A DNA stretch of 22,413 bases from JBFWYO01 sp050186335. Its GTDB lineage: Bacteria; Pseudomonadota; Alphaproteobacteria; Bin65. The DNA lies in the NCBI GenBank assembly GCA_050186335.1, contig JBFWYO010000078.1, forward strand, positions 1 to 22,413. The letters run 5' to 3'. Positions 8,032-16,455 of the stretch are shown here, piece after piece; the first letter of the stretch is position 1, and each line of letters begins with the position of its first letter. The notes beneath the pieces are model-generated. The model was not told where the DNA came from, made no database searches, and worked only from the letters and a program-made list of their open reading frames with translations. A program made the position numbers and the translations under genes.

Positions 8032-9053
8032 CCGGATCCGCGCATGAATCTGGCGGGGTGACGCAGGAATTCGGCGAAACCGTTCGGTCGAAGCCAAAAC
8101 GACAATGCGCGATGCCGAACGATTGCGCCGGGTTGATTTGAAGCGGCGAACTGTGCCGCCTGGCGATGCAGAGCGCCCAGTCGGTCTCGCACAAACGCCC
8201 GTTGGGCCTTGGATAGATCGGGGAACCCGCCGATTCGTTCGAGCAATCGGACATGGTGGAGGCGCTCGCGATAGGCCGAGTGCTTGCGTTCGGGCGCCTG
8301 CGTCAAATATCGCGGACCCGTTGCCTCGTCGCGGCCGGTGATATCGTAGGTCGCCGTTGCCACGTCGACATAGGCGATCGATGAACGGCGATTGACCCGC
8401 AGCCATAGATCGATGTCTTCGGTCCGTTGAAGGGCTTCGTCGAAGAGTCCCACGGTCTCGAATAACTGCCGGCGAACCATGACGGCAGTGGTCAATATCC
8501 ACAGAAAACCGCCGATCGTCTGGCCCAAAATTGCGTCCCGCCCGCTGATCGCGGCGATGTCGCGCCGAATATTCTCGCAGGGAATGACTTCGCGGGCGAG
8601 CGGCATGCTTTCCCACCATGGCAGCATCGTTTCGGTCAAAAATTGCCGCGCGGTTGTTACGACTCGTGAGTCCATGTCCATCATCCGGCAATTCGTCGCC
8701 GCAAGTCCCGTTTCCGGCTGACGCTCGAAACAGCTCAACAGCCGCTCGAGATGCGTCGGCGACCAAAAGTCGTCGCTGTCGATAAATGCCACGAACGGCG
8801 CGCGCGCGAGCGCGATGCCGGCATTTCGCGCCCCCGCCGGGCCCGTGCCGCGCGGATTGGCGACCGCACGGATGCGCAGGTCTGCGCCGGACATCCGCTC
8901 GAGCACACCATGCGTATCGTCGACACTGCCGTCGTCGACGACGATCGCCTCCCAGTCGGAGATGGTTTGTCCCTGAATGGAGCCGATGGCGACCGGCAGA
9001 TATTTCGCGCGGTTGTAGGTGGGGATGATGATGCTGACTTGCGGCGTTGCCAT
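8028..9053 (-). CDS. Family 2 glycosyltransferase
   Basis: A 341-residue GT-A enzyme with a textbook N-terminus: MATPQVSIIIPTYNRAKYL, IVVDDGSVDDT, GPAGARNAGIALA and FVAFIDSDDFWSPTHL, where DSDD is the metal/donor motif. Further in, FDEALQRTEDIDLWLRV is the usual acceptor-side ED motif. The C-terminal helical tail (about 90 residues) is Arg-rich and soluble. ATG 9053 is chosen since the family strand begins there; the frame upstream to 9368 covers the next gene and gives a low-complexity Arg/Gly translation. It lies 11 bases after the stop of the upstream gene and is last in the minus-strand four-gene block. Confidence 0.9.
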   Translation of the reverse strand: MATPQVSIIIPTYNRAKYLPVAIGSIQGQTISDWEAIVVDDGSVDDTHGVLERMSGADLRIRAVANPRGTGPAGARNAGIALARAPFVAFIDSDDFWSPTHLERLLSCFERQPETGLAATNCRMMDMDSRVVTTARQFLTETMLPWWESMPLAREVIPCENIRRDIAAISGRDAILGQTIGGFLWILTTAVMVRRQLFETVGLFDEALQRTEDIDLWLRVNRRSSIAYVDVATATYDITGRDEATGPRYLTQAPERKHSAYRERLHHVRLLERIGGFPDLSKAQRAFVRDRLGALHRQAAQFAASNQPGAIVRHRALSFWLRPNGFAEFLRHPARFMRGSG

Positions 9054-9064
9054 GGGGTGCCTGC

Positions 9065-10261
9065 TCAAGCGGAAAAGGCAAAATGGCGCGGCGTCGGGAT
9101 TTGTTCCGCGTTGGAGGCGATGCGCGCGGCATCGGGGGCTTCGAGCGCGGTCAGCACGGCCGGCAGGCGCAAATGCCGGTCGAACTGCGTCGTAACCGAG
9201 CGGGTGCCGGCCGCGCGTATCGCGTCGTGCTCGACCGGCGTCATCGCGAGCGCCCGTCGCAGCGTCTGGGCGATGCCCTCGACAGCTTGAAAATTTCCCA
9301 GCAGGCCCGTCTCTCCGTCGCGGATGGCCGCAAGCGCGCTGTCCATGGTGTGGGTTACGCATAGGCACCCGGCTGCCATCGCTTCCAGCAGACTGAGAGC
9401 GAACCCTTCGACAAGGCTGGGCAGGACGAAAATGTCGACGGCGGCCAGCGCCTCGGCAGGATCGGACTGCCAGCCGGCGAACACGACATGGTCGGCAACG
9501 CCTCGATCTGCCGTCAGGCGTTGCAGCTCGGCCTTCTTCCAGCCGTCCCCAATCAGCACGAGGCGGAGGCGTCCGGCGCGATCGAGCGAGGCGAACGCCT
9601 CGATCAGCAGATCAACGCGTTTTTCGGGGGCCAGGCGTCCGAGGTAACCGATCGCCGTAATTTCTTCACCGATCCCGAGGCGCGCGCGTGCGCGACGGCG
9701 AGCTTTGTCCGACGTGCGAAAGGCGGCGGCGTTCACCCAGTTCAGGCAGCACACCACTTTGCCGGGCGGCAGATGGCCGCCGGCTATAAGGCTGGATTGG
9801 GTTTCCTCGGACACGGCGATAGCACGACGTATAATGCGGCCAGCGACCCATTGCCGGATCCATTTCAAGGCCGGCGTCGCGGGGTTAAGCCGGCAGGGCC
9901 GATGCTCGATGGTGAACAGCCGCGCGGCGCGGGATCGAATGGCGCAAAGATCCGAAAGAGACGTATCGCCCGCCTCGCCGCGGCAGAGCACCAAATCCCA
10001 TCCGGCGTAGGGCGCCAGCGCGCGCCGCCAAGCGTTAAAGCCGGTCAGCGAACCTTGCGCGGTCGGCACGGAGTGAACGCGCACCGCGGAGCCCGCCAAT
10101 AGCTGGCTGAAATAGTCGACGCTGAGATTGAGGATTGCGATTTCGTGACCAGCGCGGGCCATGGCCCGAGCCACGTCCGCGGTATGGATGTGCAGCCCGC
10201 CGGGTTCCGTGGTGCCACCGATGAACAGGATTTTTCGCTTTTCCACAGCTTGTTGGATCAA
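9065..10261 (-). CDS. Family 4 glycosyltransferase (GT-B fold)
   Basis: A 398-residue retaining glycosyltransferase. The first domain opens with KILFIGGTTEPGGLHIHTADVARAM, the glycine-rich acceptor-side loop. The second has AIGYLGRLAPEKRVDLLIEAF and VVFAGWQSDPAEAL, then PSLVEGFALSLLEAMAAGC, which carries the E-x7-E pair (EGFALSLLE) that binds the nucleotide sugar. A C-terminal amphipathic tail follows. The start is a TTG at 10261 that forms a TTGA overlap with the upstream fusion gene; a GTG five codons later is the alternative. It sits third of four genes in one minus-strand unit, so it very likely acts on the same glycan as its neighbours. The sugar cannot be named. Confidence 0.9.
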   Translation of the reverse strand: MIQQAVEKRKILFIGGTTEPGGLHIHTADVARAMARAGHEIAILNLSVDYFSQLLAGSAVRVHSVPTAQGSLTGFNAWRRALAPYAGWDLVLCRGEAGDTSLSDLCAIRSRAARLFTIEHRPCRLNPATPALKWIRQWVAGRIIRRAIAVSEETQSSLIAGGHLPPGKVVCCLNWVNAAAFRTSDKARRRARARLGIGEEITAIGYLGRLAPEKRVDLLIEAFASLDRAGRLRLVLIGDGWKKAELQRLTADRGVADHVVFAGWQSDPAEALAAVDIFVLPSLVEGFALSLLEAMAAGCLCVTHTMDSALAAIRDGETGLLGNFQAVEGIAQTLRRALAMTPVEHDAIRAAGTRSVTTQFDRHLRLPAVLTALEAPDAARIASNAEQIPTPRHFAFSA

Positions 10262-12513
10262 TTTTTGACGCGATTTGTCGCAGAGTCCGCCAGTACATCC
10301 TGCAAGACGCGGCTTGCGGTGTCGATAATATGATGGCGAGCATACCGAGAACTCGCGATCGCGTGGGCCGCCGCGCCCAAACGTTCGGCCATGCCCTTGT
10401 CGGTCAACAGTTGGACGCAGGACGCCGCAAACGCGCCCGGCTCATCGCGAATAAGGATGCTGTCTCCGTCGCGAAAATCCAGGCCTTCGGCGGCCGTTGC
10501 GGTCGCGACGCAGGGTCGCCCGTAGGCCGCTGCTTCGATTATCTTGATGCGGGTGCCGCCGCCGCGGTTGATCGGCGCGACAGCAAGCCGCGCCTGGGCA
10601 TAAACCGCCGATAGATCAGGGACGAAGCCAAGCAATTCGATGCCCGCGTTTTCGGTATCCGGTCGCGTCAGTAGTTCGCTTCCGGCGCCGACGATTAAGA
10701 GACGCGCGGCCGGTACGCGCGTGCGCACCAACGGCCAAATCTCGTCACAGAGCAGGCGGGCCGCTTCGAAATTTGGGGGGTAATCCAGAATGCCGACAAA
10801 AACCGCCACGGGGTCGTCGTCGGGCGGCAATACATCGCGCTCGGCGACGGCATTGGCGACGACCGCAATCCGGGATCCGGGCGCCAAATCGGACAGCCGC
10901 CGCCGGTCCAGCTCTGAGCAGACCAGGGCAGCGGCGCAACGCCGGGTGGCGGCTTTTTCGGCACGCCGCGCGAGCCATGCCCAGGCCATGGCGGTGAGTC
11001 GCTGGCGCAGGTCGGCCGCGCCGGCCGCGGCGCGGCGGACCCGTACATGCTCTAGATCGGGAAAGTCGCCTACGACCGGGGCCCGAGTGCAGTCGGCGCG
11101 TCGCAGCGCCGCGAGGCCGCCCATCGAGTGGGCGAGTACGAGATCGGCTTTCGCTGCGTGAATGACCATGCGCACCAAGGCACCTTGGAGCGCGCCGGAG
11201 GTTCGCATGGTCGGCGCGCCATGATGGAAACCGACGGCGCCGCGCAATTGCCAACACCGGTCGCGGATCCATTCGCTCAACCCGCCTCGATACTCGGGCG
11301 GCTGAATCGGGCAAAGCCACATCCTGCCGCGGAAGTTCCAAGACTCCGACAGCATGGCCAGCAGCCGCTCCGCTTTCTCCTGGCCGGGCGGATTTTCATT
11401 GGGCCAAAAGAACAGGAGTTCGACGGATCCGATTTGCATCGCCGCCTCCAGCAGGATTCTGAGCCGCTGGAATGCGCCGAAGGTGCTGGTGTCGAAATCG
11501 ACGGGAATAAACTCGGTAGCAAGAAGTATTCGCGCAGGAGAGTCCGCCGGTGGTGTTCCGGCGCAGGTATATTTAAGATGGGCGGGATGTTGCCGGCGCG
11601 CGACGGCCCAGATGTCGGATGGAAGCACCACCCGGAGACATCCCAAGGCCTCGAGCAGCGCGCACCGCCAGAATCTTTCGCCGATCGCCTGACGGACATA
11701 CGCCCGAGCGAGGCGAAGATAAGTTCGACGCACTCTCGGTCTCGCCCATGCCGCATCCGCAGGATCGAGCCGTTCGTTCATGCGACGAATGACGGCCGCA
11801 ATCTCCTTCCACTTGAGCGGCGTCGATCGCAGGACACTGGATTGCGAACGCGGATGCAGACGCTGCTCAGCCAGTGGGGAGGGCTCATACCAGATGGGAT
11901 AGGCTAAGGCGATCCGCTGCCACATGTCCCAGTCCAAACAATAGACGTAGCGTCGGTCGAAGCCGCCAAGGCGCTCCAGCACGTCGCGGCGCACGACAAT
12001 CGCCGGACACTGGACGGTCAGATTGATGAAGATATGCTGGAGCCAATCGTGAAGAATGCCCGCCGCACGCGGCGGCATGTGGCCTTCCCGAATGAGCCGA
12101 CCGGTTTCGTCGATGAACGCATGCTGGCAGAACGCCGCCCCAACGGAAGAGTCGCCGGCAATTCCACGGCGGAGCGCGCGATAGAAATCGGGGCGCACCC
12201 GGTCGTCTTGGTGCAGAATATGAACCCAACGGCCTCGGGCAAGCGCGATGCAACGGTTCCAGTTCGCGCCGATTCCGCGACGTTCTTCGGTTCGATGGAT
12301 TTCTACTCGGTCGTATCCCAGATCGCGCAGAAAGCTGACGGGATCGAACTCGGTCGAGGCATCGTCGACCAGTGCGATCTGCATGTCATCGGCGGCGATG
12401 CCGGCCGACATGATGCTCTGCAACGTCTCGACCAAGAATTGTCGATTCGGATTCCAGGTCGGGATCATTACGGACCAGAACGGCCCAGTCCCAGGCCCAT
12501 CGGCTCTTGTCAT
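10258..12513 (-). CDS. Bifunctional GT2-GT4 glycosyltransferase fusion
   Basis: A 751-residue protein with two catalytic modules. Residues about 10-260 are a GT-A domain: WSVMIPTWNPNRQFL, QIALVDDASTEFD, GIGANWNRCIALARG, ILHQDDRVRPDFY (QDD as metal motif) and YCLDWDMWQRIA. After a helical linker, residues from about 345 to 745 form a GT-B enzyme: ARILLATEFIPVD at the start, VAVFVGILDYPPNFEAA, LLGFVPDLSAVYAQA and the donor site GGGTRIKIIEAAAYGRP. The two may add successive sugars. ATG 12513 lies nine bases after the upstream stop and directly before the GT-A strand; the frame up to 12603 only overlaps the neighbour. It overlaps the following gene by four bases. There are no frameshifts or stops in the join, so it is a true fusion and not two adjacent genes. 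Confidence 0.87.
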   Translation of the reverse strand: MTRADGPGTGPFWSVMIPTWNPNRQFLVETLQSIMSAGIAADDMQIALVDDASTEFDPVSFLRDLGYDRVEIHRTEERRGIGANWNRCIALARGRWVHILHQDDRVRPDFYRALRRGIAGDSSVGAAFCQHAFIDETGRLIREGHMPPRAAGILHDWLQHIFINLTVQCPAIVVRRDVLERLGGFDRRYVYCLDWDMWQRIALAYPIWYEPSPLAEQRLHPRSQSSVLRSTPLKWKEIAAVIRRMNERLDPADAAWARPRVRRTYLRLARAYVRQAIGERFWRCALLEALGCLRVVLPSDIWAVARRQHPAHLKYTCAGTPPADSPARILLATEFIPVDFDTSTFGAFQRLRILLEAAMQIGSVELLFFWPNENPPGQEKAERLLAMLSESWNFRGRMWLCPIQPPEYRGGLSEWIRDRCWQLRGAVGFHHGAPTMRTSGALQGALVRMVIHAAKADLVLAHSMGGLAALRRADCTRAPVVGDFPDLEHVRVRRAAAGAADLRQRLTAMAWAWLARRAEKAATRRCAAALVCSELDRRRLSDLAPGSRIAVVANAVAERDVLPPDDDPVAVFVGILDYPPNFEAARLLCDEIWPLVRTRVPAARLLIVGAGSELLTRPDTENAGIELLGFVPDLSAVYAQARLAVAPINRGGGTRIKIIEAAAYGRPCVATATAAEGLDFRDGDSILIRDEPGAFAASCVQLLTDKGMAERLGAAAHAIASSRYARHHIIDTASRVLQDVLADSATNRVKN

Positions 12514-12521
12514 GACGGCGT

Positions 12522-13424
12522 TCACGTCTGTAGCCGGTATTCCGAATGAACAAGTCCCACGGCCCAGGCCGCCTTCCCGAGCGATTCGATCGAACGGAGG
12601 CAATGCCGAAAGGCAGCGATCCGTGAATCTCCAAGTCGGTATATCGCCCGCAGAAGAAATGCGGACGCTTCACCTAACGCACGAATTCCAAATCGAAAGC
12701 GCGCACCTCTCGGTCTTCGGCGACAAGTGACGTGCGCAAATGTTCCGCCGTTGCGGAAACTCCGCCGGATCATCCATCGGAAATTGGATCGCGCCGTGGA
12801 CCGATATTCGAACACCACGGCGTCCGCAGCCGCGATGAACCTGGCGCCGCGATCGATCATGCGCGCAAAAAGATCGACGTCCTCGCCGCCGATAAGATCG
12901 AGTTTCCGGTCAAACGGCGCATCCTTGTCCGGCAACGCATCGCGTCGCACGTAAGCATTCGAAGTCCGAGTCCAATACCAAGGCACGACCGCTCCTGTCG
13001 GCAGCGCGGGATAATCGAAGAACCCGGACTGCGAGATCCACGCGGGGGAATCCTGGGCCAGTCGCACAACCACCGGCCCGAAGACCCCATCGGCATTATG
13101 CAATTCCATAACGCGGCGCAGCGATGTTAACCAGTTCGGGTCGGCTTCTTCATCGTCGTCGATGAAGGCGAGGAAACGACCCGCGCTCGCGGCGACGGCG
13201 CGATTGCGCGCCGCAGCAATACCGCGGGACGCCTCGACCAGATATCGAAGCCGCAATCGGTCGGCAAACTCGGCGCACACTTTGGCGGCGCTGCCGGTCG
13301 CGTCGTTGTCGACGATGACGATTTCGAAGTCCGGCAAATTCCCCCGCTGCAACTCCAACGACCGCAACAACCTGGATAGACCGTCTGGCCGGCGATACGT
13401 GGCGATGCAAACCGAGACTTCCAT
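12522..13424 (-). CDS. Family 2 glycosyltransferase
   Basis: A 300-residue GT-A enzyme: MEVSVCIATYRRPDGLSRLL, FEIVIVDNDATGSA, ASRGIAAARNRAVAAS, FLAFIDDDEEADPNWL (DDD metal motif) and LIGGEDVDLFARMIDRG. The pattern is like rhamnosyl/fucosyl-type GT2 proteins, but specificity cannot be read from it. The last 70 residues are Arg-rich with a possible amphipathic helix (ASAFLLRAIYRLGD) that might touch the membrane. ATG 13424 is selected because the family strand starts there; ATG 13475 would add 17 residues. No good ribosome binding site is seen for either. It is the first gene of the minus-strand block and is divergent from the next gene across about 126 bases, which should hold both promoters. 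Confidence 0.9.
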   Translation of the reverse strand: MEVSVCIATYRRPDGLSRLLRSLELQRGNLPDFEIVIVDNDATGSAAKVCAEFADRLRLRYLVEASRGIAAARNRAVAASAGRFLAFIDDDEEADPNWLTSLRRVMELHNADGVFGPVVVRLAQDSPAWISQSGFFDYPALPTGAVVPWYWTRTSNAYVRRDALPDKDAPFDRKLDLIGGEDVDLFARMIDRGARFIAAADAVVFEYRSTARSNFRWMIRRSFRNGGTFAHVTCRRRPRGARFRFGIRALGEASAFLLRAIYRLGDSRIAAFRHCLRSIESLGKAAWAVGLVHSEYRLQT

Positions 13425-13550
13425 AGTGTTATCGTATCGCGCTACAGTTTTCGGATCAGGGGAGGGGCATATCATGACGCTCCCGGCACGGAAAAGCCTT
13501 CTAAATCCGCTCGTTTGAAACTGATCGGCACAGCAGCAGGGGAGTCGTGC

Positions 13551-14555
13551 GTGGAGTTGCCGTTCATTTCAGTGATTCTGCCGACGTTCAACAGGGCAAG
13601 CACGCTCATGCGCGCGGTCGGCAGCGTGCTTGACCAGGATTATCGTGCCTTCGAACTCATCATTGTCGACGACGGTTCCACTGACCAAACCGATGAGCTC
13701 GTTTCGGGTCTGGATGATTCGCGCGTCTCCGTCATCAGGCAGCCGGTCAACTACGGCCAATCGCGTGCGCGCAATATTGGCATCCTGAAAGCGAAGGGCG
13801 CAGTCGTCGCATTCCAGGATTCGGACGATGAATGGCTTCCGGGGAAGCTCAAATTGCAGGCGCTCGCAATGGCAGAGGCTGGGCCGGATGTCGGTGTCGT
13901 CAGCTGCGATATGATTCGGAATTGGCGCGACGGTCGAAGCGAACTCATGCCGGCACCGGAGGTTCGCCTTGGTACGATTTTCGATGACCGCCAATCCCTG
14001 TATCTGCCCTACGGTCTCGGCATTCAAGCCTGTTTGATTCGCCGGGACTTGCTGCTTGCCGTCGGCTCGTTCGACGAACATTTGCGATGCCTGGAGGATC
14101 TTGAGCTGTTTCTTCGCCTCGCACAGAGATGCAAGTTCGTTCGAGTGCCGCATGCGCTCGTGCGCTATTACGATACCGACGGCGTTTCGCGGAACGGCCG
14201 CTACGAGCGCGCCGCGCGCGAATACCTCATTCGGCAATACGGTCCGTTGCTGATGTCGATCGACGCCGAGCGGGTCGCGCACGAAATTTCTGCAATGGAT
14301 CTTGTCGCGCCGGCGGCCGACTTGGCAGATTGTAATACTACGGCAAGCGAGCGTTGCGCTCATTTGGAGGTGAAGCTGATGGCCGCCGACGCCGCTCGCC
14401 TCGCGGCAGAGCGCCGTCACGCCCAGCAGACACTTTACCTGTCGTCAATTCTCCAATCCACCTCATGGAGAATAACCCGGCCATTGCGCGCGATCGGTGC
14501 GCGTATTCCACGCCTGGCCCGTCAAGCGATAAGCAAAACCCTGAGGCGCGTTTAG
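13551..14555 (+). CDS. Family 2 glycosyltransferase with SWRxTxPLR tail
   Basis: A 334-residue GT-A enzyme: ELPFISVILPTFNRAST, FELIIVDDGSTDQT, GQSRARNIGILKAKG, VAFQDSDDEWLPGKL (DSDD metal motif) and HLRCLEDLELFLRLA. After the catalytic domain there is an Ala/Arg-rich, probably coiled helix (HLEVKLMAADAARLAAERR) and then SSILQSTSWRITRPLRAIG, the short S-x-SWRxTxPLR motif seen at the ends of many capsule and O-antigen transferases and methyltransferases, perhaps a membrane-surface anchor. The start GTG 13551 is chosen for AGGGGAG at 13538-13544; a TTG at 13515 would add 12 residues with no such site. Its stop overlaps a GTG of a following short frame (TAGTG). Confidence 0.9.
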   Translation: MELPFISVILPTFNRASTLMRAVGSVLDQDYRAFELIIVDDGSTDQTDELVSGLDDSRVSVIRQPVNYGQSRARNIGILKAKGAVVAFQDSDDEWLPGKLKLQALAMAEAGPDVGVVSCDMIRNWRDGRSELMPAPEVRLGTIFDDRQSLYLPYGLGIQACLIRRDLLLAVGSFDEHLRCLEDLELFLRLAQRCKFVRVPHALVRYYDTDGVSRNGRYERAAREYLIRQYGPLLMSIDAERVAHEISAMDLVAPAADLADCNTTASERCAHLEVKLMAADAARLAAERRHAQQTLYLSSILQSTSWRITRPLRAIGARIPRLARQAISKTLRRV

Positions 14556-14896
14556 TGAAACTTGACCTGCTCGTCGGTCTGGTTGCGCGGACCATGTTTT
14601 TCTACGCCGCGCGTCCGATCTTCACCGCGATCAAAAAATCGCTGCTCACTGCGAGGCGTGATCGCCACGTTTCTCGATTGCCTTCCGCGCAGCTCGTGCA
14701 CGCGCGTCAGGCGAACATGTGTGTCTACTCCGTTGCTTGTCCATCGCTCCATCCTTTCAGGAATTGGAGCTTCCGGCAAACCTTGGCGACTCAGGTTAAT
14801 CGACGTACGTTGACCGACAGGCCGCCCATTCTCTATTTCCGGTCAGTCGAATGCGCCATAACTCGAAATGCAAATTGTCCCACAACTAGCGCGTGA
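14555..14896 (+). pseudogene. Possible truncated gene coupled to the preceding GT2
   Basis: A GTG overlapping the stop of the preceding gene (TAGTG at 14553-14557) opens a 113-codon frame. The first 35 or so residues (VKLDLLVGLVARTMFFYAA...) look like a genuine protein start with a hydrophobic helix followed by a basic stretch, consistent with a coupled gene. After about 14700 the translation becomes Cys/Thr/Arg-rich and loses protein character, and its last 64 bases run under the convergent EEP gene. The simplest reading is a gene whose 5' end survived when the sequence to the right was replaced. It may equally be a chance frame. Confidence 0.3.
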
Positions 14897-15657
14897 TCGC
14901 TGAGCGTCTGATCGAAGATGTACTCCACTTTATCCACGGCTACGTCCTGAGAAACGAAAATGAAATCGTAGCGGCAGGCCGTCCGCTTCGAACCGCGACC
15001 GCGATAGTGTGAAATCGCTAGGGGACCAGATGGGCGGACCCTCCGAATTTCTTCGAGAATATCCGGTCGTTCTCCAACGAATTCCCGAAATGCATCTCGA
15101 AGTTGATGCAATGGTTTCTGCCCGAGAAGCAGTGGCTCGTCCTCCCACCACCATTCATTCTCGGCGGCATTCGGGTGATCCGTTTTAGGTGCGTTCGCAT
15201 CGATGCCGAAAATTGTGCTTCCTTCCTGCTCGCTCAGCCACTCAGCAATCGCTTTCTCCGTTTGCGGTTTGACTACTCCCCAACTGACCCCGGGCGGAAT
15301 ATGAAAACTACATATGGTGGCCTTCCCAGCCGCCGAGCGCACGCGCACCACTAAGGTTCGCTCAGGAAACCGCAAATTTTCCAAAACCTCTGCGGTCTCA
15401 CGTTCGAGCCGAAACTGTCCGCAGCCGAAAATTGACACGCCTATCCTACGTGACTTGCCTTCATCGGCATGTGGAGGTCGAAGATCCAACGACGATATGG
15501 ACCAATCGAACACGCCACACTTCGAGAGTGCTGCATGGAACCCTTCAGACACTTCCTGCAACGCCAAAAGGTCGAGTTCATGCCTACGAAGAGCCTCGAC
15601 ATGCGCGTCCGAAAGCCGGCGGCCATTGACGTTCCAGGTACCGAACTTGAATTCCAT
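14833..15657 (-). CDS. Endonuclease/exonuclease/phosphatase (EEP) family protein
   Basis: A 274-residue protein of the EEP fold (DNase I / exonuclease III / phosphoesterase). The motifs are in order: KFGTWNVNGRRLSD (Asn metal ligand), LDLLALQEVSEGF (catalytic Glu), TICSFHIPPG, STIFGIDANAP (the D-x-N pair), RYDFIFVSQD and the terminal QTLSDHALVVGQF (SDH catalytic pair). It lacks signal peptide and membrane helices, so it is cytoplasmic. Substrate could be DNA, RNA or a small phosphoester. ATG 15657 has GGTGG just upstream. It stands alone, facing away from the mobile element, with convergent orientation to the glycan locus, and it is not clearly part of either. Long conserved acidic/Trp-rich insert (ENEWWWEDEPLL) is unusual and could shape substrate choice. 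Confidence 0.85.
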   Translation of the reverse strand: MEFKFGTWNVNGRRLSDAHVEALRRHELDLLALQEVSEGFHAALSKCGVFDWSISSLDLRPPHADEGKSRRIGVSIFGCGQFRLERETAEVLENLRFPERTLVVRVRSAAGKATICSFHIPPGVSWGVVKPQTEKAIAEWLSEQEGSTIFGIDANAPKTDHPNAAENEWWWEDEPLLLGQKPLHQLRDAFREFVGERPDILEEIRRVRPSGPLAISHYRGRGSKRTACRYDFIFVSQDVAVDKVEYIFDQTLSDHALVVGQFAFRVMAHSTDRK

Positions 15658-16267
15658 CTGCCACCATGAGCAATCTTCGTGTCCAAAGGCATCGTGGCAC
15701 GATCGCCCGGCAATTTTAAGGTAATGCGGTTTAGCTAATGTTCAGAACGAGGCGAAATCACGCCGAAACACTCTAATCATTGATTGCTCCTTCGACGCCA
15801 CCCGGCGAGACCGCCTATGGATTTCCGTTCGGCAGGAAGCCGATCGGACCTGCCATTCATGACGATGGCGACGCAGCGCCGCGAAGCTGGGCCGATCCAA
15901 CGGCGTTCGGGCGGGCGCAATGCCGCCAAGCTAGTTTTTGACGGACGGGCTGATCTGTATGCCAGCACCTATCAATGAGCGGTCACCCTAACGATCGGGT
16001 TCGACGACGCGATTTAGCGCAGTTCCGAAGTTTTGTCTCGAAATGATGTCTTTTTCAGATGGAGCGATGCGCTGGATATTCGCTCCGGTTCATGGCCGCT
16101 GGCTCCACAGGCCGCAGGGCGCCGATTCAAGCCGCATTCGAGCACGCGCTTTAACAGGCGTGTCGACCCGGCACGCCGTAGAAATTTTTTTTATAGTCAG
16201 GAAACCGTATAAAAACCGTACGGCGGCGGGGGAGGCGGCTGGAAGGGCATGAAACCCGCACAAAGCG
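15658..16267. other. Non-coding chromosomal flank of the island, no gene seen
   Basis: About 610 bases with only short Arg/Ser-rich frames on both strands and no recognisable family. The part near 15700-15780 should contain the promoter of the minus-strand EEP gene, but I cannot single out -35/-10 boxes. Around 16187-16215 there is an AT-rich patch (a run of eight T followed by ATAGTCAGG and GTATAAAAACC). By the geometry of the tRNA fragment this is sequence that originally lay downstream of the tRNA-Glu gene. Confidence 0.45.
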
Positions 16268-16311
16268 TGGCGTCCCTTACGGGAATCGAACCCGTGTTTC
16301 CGGCGTGAGAG
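16268..16311 (-). tRNA. 3' fragment of tRNA-Glu(CTC), attachment-site half
   Basis: Read on the minus strand, 16311 to 16268 gives an anticodon loop CTCTCAC (anticodon CTC at 16309-16307), the 3' anticodon stem GCCGG, a T-arm ACGGG-TTCGATT-CCCGT, acceptor strand AAGGGAC, G73 and encoded CCA. The 5' half is missing: the bases that should pair with GCCGG read GGAAG, and no D-arm or acceptor 5' strand follows. It is therefore not a working tRNA but the 44-base block a tyrosine integrase duplicates when it inserts in a tRNA gene. The break is on its right, so the element lies to the right and the chromosome to the left. Confidence 0.85.
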
Positions 16312-16357
16312 CTTCCCGATTTGGACGCTGGCGAACGTCGGCGGACTCAATAAGGCA

Positions 16358-16387
16358 TTGAAAAGACATATTATTGTCCGTTATGAT
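16358..16387 (+). promoter_or_regulatory. Putative sigma-70 promoter of the integrase gene
   Basis: TTGAAA at 16358-16363 and TATGAT at 16382-16387 are separated by 18 bases. Transcription would begin near 16394, giving a leader of about 60 bases before the integrase ATG that contains the tandem GTCGTACGGAT repeat. Confidence 0.5.
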
Positions 16388-16421
16388 GTTTCTGAGTTCG
16401 CGCATGTTCAGCGTCATGTTT

Positions 16422-16443
16422 GTCGTACGGATGTCGTACGGAT
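16422..16443 (+). repeat. Tandem 11-bp direct repeat upstream of the integrase gene
   Basis: GTCGTACGGAT occurs twice without a gap, at 16422-16432 and 16433-16443, each with the palindrome CGTACG inside. A related CCGTACGG lies at about 16216-16223, on the other side of the attachment block. Twelve bases apart, CATGTT also repeats at 16403 and 16415. Such repeats beside att are candidates for integrase arm or excisionase binding, or for an operator of int. Confidence 0.6.
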
Positions 16444-16455
16444 CAAGGGAGCGTT

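Noticed and set aside
7150..9132. 660-codon minus-strand frame across two glycosyltransferases
   Set aside because: Arg-rich low-complexity translation overlapping two well-supported genes in other frames; a high-GC shadow.
15658..16267. Small genes in the flank left of the tRNA fragment
   Set aside because: Overlapping Arg/Ser-rich frames on both strands of similar length, none with a ribosome site or family features.
16268..16360. Complete tRNA gene
   Set aside because: Only the 3' half is present; the 5' anticodon stem does not pair and there is no D-arm or 5' acceptor strand.
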